DNA of 64,000 nucleotides from the NCBI GenBank assembly GCA_015491995.1, contig WGFY01000035.1, positions 1-64,000 on the forward strand. The letters are read 5' to 3'. This DNA is from Mesoaciditoga sp. (GTDB taxonomy: Bacteria; Thermotogota; Thermotogae; Mesoaciditogales; Mesoaciditogaceae). How positions within the stretch are numbered: the stretch's first letter is position 1; every line of letters begins with the position of its first letter. A program made the position numbers and the translations under genes. Shown here one piece after another: positions 39,192-47,376 of the stretch. The notes below the pieces were generated by a model, which worked only from the letters and a program-made list of their open reading frames with translations, had not been told where the DNA came from and did no database searches.

Positions 39192-39345
39192 TTTTCCCCC
39201 CTTAAATCAACGCTACAAGTTGTTTCTTAAATTATCGACGATGCCTTTCAAAAGTATTATAACAAAATAATCACAAAATATTATCACTATATCGTTTTGT
39301 ATTCAACCATGAAATGGTATTATAACAGAAACGGAGGTGATTTTT

Positions 39346-40071
39346 TTGAATCCGTATTTGCTTTTCGATGCCGGAGGAACGATCATCTTTCCAAATGTCG
39401 AGTATTTATCTAATATAATGAAAGAGTACGGCATCGATGTGAGTGAAAATTACGTCCTGAAGAAGACTTGTGAAGTCGGTTATCTTGTGGACGTCCAACT
39501 TTCGAAAAGCGACGAGCTGATGTGGAGTGAGGGGTTTCTTCCAACATTTCTTGAAATGATGCTCAAAGATGTTGTGGATTCAAAAAAGATTCTCAGCTTG
39601 ATAATAGAAAAAGTTACAAGTGAAGATAAGAGAAAGAGTTTATGGACGTACACTTTTGATTGGGTAAAAGAAGCTCTTTTCGAGCTTAAAAATAAAGGGT
39701 ATAAAATGTCGGTGATCTCCAACTCAGATGGTCGAGTTGAAGGTATACTAAAAGAAGTTGGTCTAAGAGCTTTCATGGACAAAGTGTACGACTCTCACGT
39801 TGTCGGAATAACCAAGCCCGATAAAAGAATATTCACTCAAGCGCTTGATGAGTTGTCAATTTCGCCCACAGAGAGTGTTTACGTCGGAGATATGTTTCAC
39901 ATAGATGTCTTGGGTGCGAACATGGCAGGAATCCCGGCCATTCACTTAGAACCTTTTAATTTGTACGACAAATGGAAAGGATTCAGAATAGGAAGCGTAA
40001 GAGAACTTCCGGGGGTGTTGAAGAAAAATTTGAAATCAGAAGAATTTTTTCCCTTCAAAGTGAGGAGATGA
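39346..40071 (+). CDS. HAD superfamily hydrolase
   Basis: LLFDAGGTIIFPNVEYL, SVISNSDGRVEGIL, KPDKRIFTQALDEL, YVGDMFHIDVLGANMAG; TTG start behind GGAGGTG. Confidence 0.87.
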   Translation: MNPYLLFDAGGTIIFPNVEYLSNIMKEYGIDVSENYVLKKTCEVGYLVDVQLSKSDELMWSEGFLPTFLEMMLKDVVDSKKILSLIIEKVTSEDKRKSLWTYTFDWVKEALFELKNKGYKMSVISNSDGRVEGILKEVGLRAFMDKVYDSHVVGITKPDKRIFTQALDELSISPTESVYVGDMFHIDVLGANMAGIPAIHLEPFNLYDKWKGFRIGSVRELPGVLKKNLKSEEFFPFKVRR

Positions 40072-41339
40072 CGAGATTGAAAATAGCCGTTGTTGGATTT
40101 GGAGCCGCTGCGATAGGATTTGTAAGTGATATGATGGGAAAAGAACACGAAATTCACATCTTTGAAAGATCCAAGGACGTGTACAGCTCAAGCATAAGCG
40201 GAATAAGATCTGACGGAAAACTTTTCGTGTCGAGCGACATGGGTGGGGATCTTGATATCCCAACGGAGATCCAAAAAAATGTGGTGGATTATTACATCTC
40301 CAAATTAAGCGAAATGGATAAGAAAGATGTAAAAACAGGCACCTCTTTTTCGAAAGATTCACCCTTCTTCGATGCCTTTTATTCCAAAGGATTTGATCCG
40401 GTGAATTCGGACTTCTTTCATATAGGAACGGATAAACTTGCCAGCGTTCTTAAAAAGATATTAGATGAATTTAGCTCAAGCAAGAAGGTGAAATTTCACT
40501 TCGGGATTAAGGTTGACGATGTGACAGTTGAAAATGATAAAGTAAATGTCAAGGCTGATGGTTTTGAAGACACCTTTGATTACGCCGTGATCGCCGTTGG
40601 AAGAAGTGGGCACGCTCTTGTGAAACACATGATAGAAAAAAATCCAAATCTCGTGGTTTCAGACAACGTTGTGGACATGGGGATAAGGTACGAAGTTCCG
40701 AATCACGTTGTGAAAAAACTTAACGAAGAGATGTACGAATTCAAAGTTAGATTGAGGGCAAGCACAGGTTATTTGGTGAGAACATTTTGTAACAACCCAT
40801 CCGGAAAGGTCGTCCTTGAAAAATACGATGACTTCGTGACGGTCAACGGCCACTCCATTTCAAAAGCAGAAAGTCCTAACACGAATTTTGCCATTTTGTG
40901 CAGCACTTCTTTTACAGAACCGTTCAACGACCCAGTTGGATACGGCTCATACATAAGCAAACTTGGAAATATCTTGGCTGGCGGAAGAAAAGTGCTCGTT
41001 CAAACTTATAGCGATTTTGTGAAGTGTAAAAGGACCAAAAGGCTTGGGAGGGTTAAACCCACACTTTCACAAAATTCATACGTTCTTGGTGACGTGAACC
41101 TCATCTTACCAAGAAGGATAGCACTTTCCATATCGGAATTCATCCAAAAACTTGGAGAAGTCGTGCCCGGTTTGGCTTATTCTGACAATTTGATGTACGC
41201 CGTTGAGGTTAAATTCTACAGCAACAAATTAGACAACGGCCAATACGAAAATCTCAAATTCATAGGAGATTGTAGCGGACACACAAGATCGATAACTTAC
41301 GCCACCGCTCATGGCAAAATGATCGCCCAGGAGGTGTAG
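40068..41339 (+). CDS. FAD-dependent oxidoreductase (COG2509-like)
   Basis: KIAVVGFGAAAIGF nucleotide-binding motif; C-terminal FIGDCSGHTRSITYATAHGKM. Confidence 0.8.
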   Translation: MTRLKIAVVGFGAAAIGFVSDMMGKEHEIHIFERSKDVYSSSISGIRSDGKLFVSSDMGGDLDIPTEIQKNVVDYYISKLSEMDKKDVKTGTSFSKDSPFFDAFYSKGFDPVNSDFFHIGTDKLASVLKKILDEFSSSKKVKFHFGIKVDDVTVENDKVNVKADGFEDTFDYAVIAVGRSGHALVKHMIEKNPNLVVSDNVVDMGIRYEVPNHVVKKLNEEMYEFKVRLRASTGYLVRTFCNNPSGKVVLEKYDDFVTVNGHSISKAESPNTNFAILCSTSFTEPFNDPVGYGSYISKLGNILAGGRKVLVQTYSDFVKCKRTKRLGRVKPTLSQNSYVLGDVNLILPRRIALSISEFIQKLGEVVPGLAYSDNLMYAVEVKFYSNKLDNGQYENLKFIGDCSGHTRSITYATAHGKMIAQEV

Positions 41340-41342
41340 AAT

Positions 41343-42503
41343 ATAAAGGCAAAAAAAACAATTCTCCTTCTTTTACTTTTGAGTTTGGCATTCTTTGGTT
41401 TTTCTAAACAATTCAGATTTGTGGTTTTTGGGGATAACAGACCTTTTAACAATCAAGATACTCAACCTGCGGTTTTCAAGGAGATCGTTAAAAATGTTGA
41501 GTGGATCCATCCTGATTTCGTGGTGGATGTCGGGGATTTGATCTACGGCTATGGCGCAGATGCCCAGCAGGTTCGACGGGAATACACAAACTTTCTAAAG
41601 GTCATCAAAGATTTGAACATGCCCTTTTACACGATCGTTGGTAATCATGAAGTGACGAGCATGGTTGGTCAAAAAGATTATGAAACGCTTCTCAACAGAC
41701 CTCTTTACTATTCATTTAACCATGACGGCAGTCATTTTACGATACTCGATACGAACGTGAACTTTGCGGAGGGAAAATTCACGCAAGCTCAGTACGACTG
41801 GTTGGTGAAAGACCTCAAAAGCGCAACATCTGCAGAGAACATCTTCATATTCATGCACAAGCCACTTCACGAATATTTTGCTCCTGACAAAACGGCATGG
41901 AGTGATAAGATAATGGCCAAAAAGGTGGATTCGCTTATCAACGAGTTCAACTCCAAGCATCACAACATCAAGATCGTTTTCCAAGGGCATGAACATCTGT
42001 ACTGGAAAACGAAACTGAATGGCATAACGTACATGATCACAGGAGGAGCAGGAGCACCTTTGGATGAAGAACCTCAAAAGGGTGGTTTTTACCATTTCAT
42101 CATGGTCACCGTCAATGGAACTCGCGTTGAAACGCATGTTTTCCTACCCGGTTATTTCAACGTCGAATATCGTCCTCAGAACGACGGCAAATCGAACGAA
42201 GTCAGTGCGGTGATAGAAAATCGGCTTCCATCTGTTTACAACGGTCTGTACGTTAAAGGCTTGAAATTCATCATGCCCAAAGCATCATCTTATGAAGTCA
42301 AAGGGAACGTGCCATGTAAGATTTGGAAAGTGGTTCAAAACAACGACGAAACTTCAGATGTATGGGTAGAAGCAAAACTCGAATTCAACGATCTTTCCAT
42401 GAAAAGTTTGTTAAAGGCTGCCTCTTCCATATTTTCTTCAAATTCTCTTGAGAGTATATCTCGTGCGGTGTACAACGTCATAACGGTTAGTGCGAAATTT
42501 TGA
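41343..42503 (+). CDS. Secreted calcineurin-like metallophosphoesterase; apparent AUA start codon
   Basis: FVVFGDNRPFN, VDVGDLIYGYG, IVGNHEV, FMHKPLHEY, FQGHEHLYW; signal peptide (M)KAKKTILLLLLLSLAFFGFS begins at ATA 41343, 6 nt after GGAGGTG. Confidence 0.8.
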   Translation: MKAKKTILLLLLLSLAFFGFSKQFRFVVFGDNRPFNNQDTQPAVFKEIVKNVEWIHPDFVVDVGDLIYGYGADAQQVRREYTNFLKVIKDLNMPFYTIVGNHEVTSMVGQKDYETLLNRPLYYSFNHDGSHFTILDTNVNFAEGKFTQAQYDWLVKDLKSATSAENIFIFMHKPLHEYFAPDKTAWSDKIMAKKVDSLINEFNSKHHNIKIVFQGHEHLYWKTKLNGITYMITGGAGAPLDEEPQKGGFYHFIMVTVNGTRVETHVFLPGYFNVEYRPQNDGKSNEVSAVIENRLPSVYNGLYVKGLKFIMPKASSYEVKGNVPCKIWKVVQNNDETSDVWVEAKLEFNDLSMKSLLKAASSIFSSNSLESISRAVYNVITVSAKF

Positions 42504-42528
42504 TTTTCATCCATAAGGAGATGACATT

Positions 42529-43461
42529 ATGCGATTTGTGATAATTAAAGATAAAGGACGGCCCTTAGAAGATATAGAGACAAGAAGCGTTAAGGCCGTT
42601 GCAGATATCCTCGGTGATCTTGGAGAAGTGTGTGTACTTGATTTAGATCTCTTCTTGATCGAAAAGTTGAAAAAAGATGATATCATTTTCAATTTTGCGG
42701 AAGGCGAAAGGCATGACTTCATGCAAGCGAAGGTCGCGGCAATCGCGGAAACGTTCGAAATGGAGTTCATCGGCTCGCCCGCCTACACCCATTACATATG
42801 CCTCGATAAAGTGGTGACAAAGGCCCTGTTGAAAACATATGGTGTTTTAACTCCAGAAGGCGCGATTTTCGATGGAAAAGAATTCGTTGGAGATATACCA
42901 ACTCCACCGATCATGGTCAAGCCCATCGCGGAAGGCTGGGGAATAGGCATTGACTCCAGCAGCTTTTGTAAAGAGGTTGAAACGGCAAAAGAAGTGGCAA
43001 GGAAGAAATTTGAAGAACTCAACGAGGATATTATCTTGGAAAAATACATCGAAGGCACCGAATTAACCGTTGGATTGATAGGAGATTCGGATGGATTGAA
43101 AGTGCTACCACCACTTGAAATTGATTTCTCGAACTTACCTCAGGGAGTGGAAAGATATTACAGTCAAAGGGTTAAAGAAGAATACGACACCCAAACGGTT
43201 TACAAATGTCCCGCGCCTTTAAGCGATGAAGAGCTTCAAAAAGCGGAAGATGTGGCCAGAAAGACATTTGAAATTGTAAAGGGAAGAGATTTCTTAAGGG
43301 TTGATATGCGCTTGGCCGGAGAACAACTTTACGTGATAGAAGTAAATTCCATGCCAGGTTTGGACCCTGAATACAGCGATCTTCCAAAGATGTCTAAAGC
43401 CATATCTAAAAATTACAGATGGTTGATTGAGGAGATCATCCAAAGAGCTTTGAAAAAGTAG
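42529..43461 (+). CDS. D-alanine-D-alanine ligase family (ATP-grasp) protein
   Basis: PIMVKPIAEGWGIGIDSSSF, ILEKYIEGTELTVGLIG, RVDMRLAGEQLYVIEVNSMPGLDP. Confidence 0.88.
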   Translation: MRFVIIKDKGRPLEDIETRSVKAVADILGDLGEVCVLDLDLFLIEKLKKDDIIFNFAEGERHDFMQAKVAAIAETFEMEFIGSPAYTHYICLDKVVTKALLKTYGVLTPEGAIFDGKEFVGDIPTPPIMVKPIAEGWGIGIDSSSFCKEVETAKEVARKKFEELNEDIILEKYIEGTELTVGLIGDSDGLKVLPPLEIDFSNLPQGVERYYSQRVKEEYDTQTVYKCPAPLSDEELQKAEDVARKTFEIVKGRDFLRVDMRLAGEQLYVIEVNSMPGLDPEYSDLPKMSKAISKNYRWLIEEIIQRALKK

Positions 43462-43496
43462 AAAGTTGCTAAATCAAATTTGTGGAGGAGACGAAT

Positions 43497-43940
43497 ATGG
43501 AAAAGGTAAAAATTGGTATCATCATCTGCGACCGTTACAAAACGTGTGCAGGGGGGAAATGTTTAAGATCGTTGAAAAATCGTGAAGGAGCTTTTGATGT
43601 CTACAAAGGAAAGGAAGTTGAATTGGTTGGATATACAACATGTGGAGGATGTCCCGGAGGAAATATAGAGTACGTCCCCGAGGAGATGAAGAAGAATGGT
43701 GTGGATGTCATTCACCTTGCCACTGGAATGGTGGTTGGATACCCTCCGTGCCCTTACGTTGGGTATTTCAAAAAATTCATAGAGGAAAAATACGGAATAA
43801 AAGTTGTTGTTGGAACTCATCCAATACCACAAAAATACTACACAACTCACATGGCTTTAGGCACATGGAATTCGGATGAATGGAAAGAGTTGATGGCACC
43901 AACTTTGACAGGCGAAAAAACACGCTTGGAATACGATTGA
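43497..43940 (+). CDS. CGGC domain-containing protein
   Basis: CDRYKTCAGGKCLRSL, GYTTCGGCPGGNIEYV, PPCPYV. Confidence 0.85.
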   Translation: MEKVKIGIIICDRYKTCAGGKCLRSLKNREGAFDVYKGKEVELVGYTTCGGCPGGNIEYVPEEMKKNGVDVIHLATGMVVGYPPCPYVGYFKKFIEEKYGIKVVVGTHPIPQKYYTTHMALGTWNSDEWKELMAPTLTGEKTRLEYD

Positions 43941-43972
43941 AACTTCGACATTAGCGATTGGAGGCGATGAAT

Positions 43973-44965
43973 ATGGAAAAGGTGAAGATTGGCGTGCTTG
44001 GCATATCCAATCATTTCATCAAAAGAGTTCTTTTTCCTTTGAAAAAGTCCAAAAAGGTCGAAATATACGCGGTAGCCAGTAGATCTGCCGAGAAGGCAAA
44101 GGGCCTCGCCAAAAAACATGGAATAAAGAAATGGTATGGTTCTTACGAAGCGCTCCTTGACGATGAAGATATAGAAGCCGTGTACATTCCCCTTCCAAAC
44201 CATTTGCACGCTGAGTATGTAAAAAAAGCGGCAGACGCTAAGAAACACATTTTATGTGAAAAACCGATCACTTTGAAATACGAAGAAGCCAAAGAAATGG
44301 TTGAATACGCAAGAGATCGCGAAGTCCTCCTCATGGAAGCTTTCATGTACAAGTTTCATCCTCAATGGATCAGGACCAAAGAGATCGTTGATTCTCAAGA
44401 ACTCGGCAAAATTCAAACGATTCATTGTTATTTTTCTTACGACAACGAAGATCCAAACAACTTCAGAAATGTGCCTGAGTTCGGTGGAGGTGTTTTGTTG
44501 GATATAGGGGTGTACGCTGTATCGTCGGCAAGATTTTTGCTGGGTTCCGAGCCAAAACGAGTGCTGTGCTTGCTACAAAAAGATGAGAAGTTCAACGTGG
44601 ATACTTTGGTTTCTGGTATTTTGGATTTCGGGGAAAGTCGTTCTTTGTTCACCGTTGCGGGACAAGCATTCCCCAAACAAGGTGTGAGCGTTTACGGAAC
44701 GGGTGGTACCCTGTCTTTGGAGATCCCATTCAACCCGTATCCAGACGTTTCGGGGCACTTGAATGTTAGAACGTCTATTGGCCAACGAGATGTTCATATT
44801 GGATCGGTAGATCATTACCTGTTGGAATTTGAATATTTCGCGCAGGCGGTACGTGAAGGCATTTCGCTTTCATATTCAAACGAAGACACGTTATCGAATA
44901 TGAAAGTCATAGATGCACTGTTCAAATCTGCCAAAAGTGGAAAATGGGAAGAAGTGGTGAAATGA
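43973..44965 (+). CDS. Gfo/Idh/MocA family oxidoreductase
   Basis: VKIGVLGISNHF, AVYIPLPNHLHAEYVKKAADAKKHILCEKPITL, GGGVLLDIGVYAVSSARFLLG. Confidence 0.92.
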   Translation: MEKVKIGVLGISNHFIKRVLFPLKKSKKVEIYAVASRSAEKAKGLAKKHGIKKWYGSYEALLDDEDIEAVYIPLPNHLHAEYVKKAADAKKHILCEKPITLKYEEAKEMVEYARDREVLLMEAFMYKFHPQWIRTKEIVDSQELGKIQTIHCYFSYDNEDPNNFRNVPEFGGGVLLDIGVYAVSSARFLLGSEPKRVLCLLQKDEKFNVDTLVSGILDFGESRSLFTVAGQAFPKQGVSVYGTGGTLSLEIPFNPYPDVSGHLNVRTSIGQRDVHIGSVDHYLLEFEYFAQAVREGISLSYSNEDTLSNMKVIDALFKSAKSGKWEEVVK

Positions 44966-46251
44966 TGAAAAAAGCTTTATTTGTTTTAACACTCTTAGCT
45001 TTACTATCGAGCGTCTTGTTTGCATCTCAATTTACCTCTCAAATCAAAGCGGCACGTATTTTTGTGGAGTATCTCGCAAACGGTAATTTTTCTTCCGCAC
45101 AGAGTATGCTCACATCTCAAATGTACACCGCGATGCCATCTTCCAAGTTAAGTGCCATGTGGAATAGCCTTCAGGCACAGTTTGGGAAGTACGAGCAAAT
45201 AGCCAACATCGAAGCGACTAAAAGTGGAGAGTACGTTATTGCGATCGTGAGTACAAAGCTCGAAAAGGGATATTTGAACATAAAAATCGTATTTGACAAG
45301 GATCTTGAAGTCGCAGGCCTTTGGATATCCCGTGGAAGTGCACCCAAGATTTCACTTCCATCTTATGTGGATATGAGCAAATTCACAATAAAAAAAGTGG
45401 AGATTGGAAATAAATGGAAATTGCCAGCAGAATTGACGATTCCAACGGGAAAAGGACCATTTCCAGCAGTCGTTTTGGTAGCTGGTTCGGGCCCTTCTGA
45501 CATGAACGAGCGTATAGGTGCGAACGAACCTTTCAAGGACATCGCTTATGGACTCTCATCAGCGGGAATAGCGGTTTTAAGATACGACAAAAGAGCTTAC
45601 GTTTACGGCTCAAAAGTAAAACCAGTGAATGTGGAGAACGTTTATCTCAAAGACGCATCTTACGCTGTGAATTACATGATGAATGAAAAATTCGTAAGCG
45701 CGCTTTACGTCGTCGGACACAGTCTTGGTGGATATCTTGCTCCAGAGATCGTGAAAGAAAATCCAAAAGTTTCGGGAATTATCATGCTTGCGGCGCCTGC
45801 TCGACCGTTATCTGACGTGATGATAGATCAGTTGCATTACTTAAGAGGCCTGACAAACGATGCAAGTGAGAGGAGGAAAATAGACTCACTCTTAAAGGTG
45901 CTTGTATCGATTAAAGAGCACAAATTATCTGGTAGCGAGTACGTTTTAGGAGCGCCTGCAAGTTACTATTACGAACTTGAAAAATACTCGCCCGTTGACA
46001 TTCTAAAAACACTTTCTAAACCCACTTTGATCTGTAATGGAGGCAAGGATTACCAGGTCACAAAGAAGGATTTCAACATCTTCAAAGAAAATTTCAGATC
46101 GAATAAACTTTTCACTTTCAAATGGTACCCAACTCTAAGCCACATATTCACACCTGTACTTGGAACTCCGTCGCCGAGTGATTATCAAAGAGCAGAACAC
46201 GTATCGGCAGAAGTTATCCAAAATGTGGTGAAGTGGGTGAAAACTCATTGA
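44962..46251 (+). CDS. Alpha/beta hydrolase with N-terminal DUF3887-like domain, secreted
   Basis: Signal peptide; FPAVVLVAGSGPSDMNER, VVGHSLGGYLAPEIV, HIFTPV catalytic His region. Confidence 0.87.
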   Translation: MMKKALFVLTLLALLSSVLFASQFTSQIKAARIFVEYLANGNFSSAQSMLTSQMYTAMPSSKLSAMWNSLQAQFGKYEQIANIEATKSGEYVIAIVSTKLEKGYLNIKIVFDKDLEVAGLWISRGSAPKISLPSYVDMSKFTIKKVEIGNKWKLPAELTIPTGKGPFPAVVLVAGSGPSDMNERIGANEPFKDIAYGLSSAGIAVLRYDKRAYVYGSKVKPVNVENVYLKDASYAVNYMMNEKFVSALYVVGHSLGGYLAPEIVKENPKVSGIIMLAAPARPLSDVMIDQLHYLRGLTNDASERRKIDSLLKVLVSIKEHKLSGSEYVLGAPASYYYELEKYSPVDILKTLSKPTLICNGGKDYQVTKKDFNIFKENFRSNKLFTFKWYPTLSHIFTPVLGTPSPSDYQRAEHVSAEVIQNVVKWVKTH

Positions 46252-46285
46252 GATTGACTACTTTGAGTTAAGAAGGCTCACCCGA

Positions 46286-46760
46286 TCAGCGCTTTCCGCT
46301 ATATATGATTTTGGTAGCATTTAATATGGCTATTAGGGAAATTCCAACATTTGCAAATACCGCCTCCCACATCATGGCCATGCCCATCAACTCAGTGTAA
46401 GGAAAGCGCTTTTAACAGTGAGCGCAAATATTATGTTTTCCCACACGATTTTTTGTGTTTTTTTACCTATGCGAATTCCTTCAGCAACTTTTGAAGGCGC
46501 ATCTGCCATTATGACAACGTCCGCTGCTTCGACAGCCGCATCTGATCCAAGCCCCTCATGGTAATTCCAACATCTCATCGATCGCTTCTTTTGCATCTTC
46601 TTTTATGACATTCAAAATGGTTATATGGCCTATATAAAAATCGTTTGAAGCACCATGCAGAACAGCATCGCTCACATCACATGTATCGTGAGCGATCTTT
46701 TCCTTGTGTAAGAGATGATCGTTGCCCACCACAACGATATTATCATTTATTTTCCCTTGT
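46286..46760 (-). pseudogene. Decayed P1B-type heavy-metal ATPase (ZntA/CadA-like), internal deletion and frameshift
   Basis: Minus-strand fragments GKINDNIVVVGNDHLLHKEKIAHDTC...ILNVIKEDAKEAIDEMLEL, EGLGSDAAVEAADVVIMADAPSKVAEGIRIGKKTQKIVWENIIFALTVKSAFLTL and, in another frame, LMGMAMMWEAVFANVGISLIAILNATKII; the TGD/GDGINDAP region is missing. Confidence 0.85.
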
Positions 46761-46836
46761 CAAATGAGGATTTTGACGGAACATTTTACCTTTTTCTAAA
46801 CAAGACAAAAATAGTCTAAATTTAACTTCTCCTTAA

Positions 46837-46864
46837 TTGAATTGAAATAAGAAAAGGGTATTCT
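46837..46864 (+). promoter_or_regulatory. Candidate promoter of the metal island (TTGAAT, 16 nt, TATTCT)
   Basis: -35/-10-like hexamers with 16-nt spacing just upstream of the palindrome at 46872. Confidence 0.5.
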
Positions 46865-46871
46865 GTTGTTG

Positions 46872-46897
46872 TACCACCCCCTCGGGATGGGGTTATG
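46872..46897 (+). promoter_or_regulatory. Candidate CsoR-type metal-responsive operator
   Basis: TACCACCCCCTCGGGATGGGGTTA: GC-rich arms ACCCC/GGGGT near the inferred transcription start. Confidence 0.5.
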
Positions 46898-46968
46898 AAA
46901 TCCCTAAGAAAGGATAGAAGAACATCTATCATATGTTGGATAACACAAAAATTCAGGAGGTGTCAATA

Positions 46969-47352
46969 ATGGAAATGATAAAAAAGAGTGTAAGTGGGAG
47001 AGATTTTGAGAGTTTGAAAACCATTCTAAAGGATGCAATTTCAAAGGAAGGATTTTCAATTCTTTCGGAATACGATTTCAAAAAAATACTCACTTCAAAA
47101 GGTATGAAATGTGCGGGTGATGCATACGTAATAGATATGTGCAACCCGTCAAATGCTGAGAGAATACTCTCTTCTGAAATGTCGCTCGGAATCAACCTTC
47201 CTTGCAAGATAGGAATTTTTGAAGAAAAAGGCGGATATAGCGTGATCTATCCAAATCCGGTATCCATTATAAAAACTGAGGATTCTACGGTACAAAATTC
47301 CTTAAATGAGATAAGCGATGTTTTAAAAAGAATTGTCACAGCATTAGAGTGA
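46969..47352 (+). CDS. DUF302-like protein
   Basis: DFESLKTILKDAISKEGFSILSEYDF...YVIDMCNPSNAERILSSEMSLGINLPCKIGIFEEKGGYSVIYPNPVSI. Confidence 0.75.
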   Translation: MEMIKKSVSGRDFESLKTILKDAISKEGFSILSEYDFKKILTSKGMKCAGDAYVIDMCNPSNAERILSSEMSLGINLPCKIGIFEEKGGYSVIYPNPVSIIKTEDSTVQNSLNEISDVLKRIVTALE

Positions 47353-47376
47353 GTTCGCAAGAAGGGGAAAACTAAG

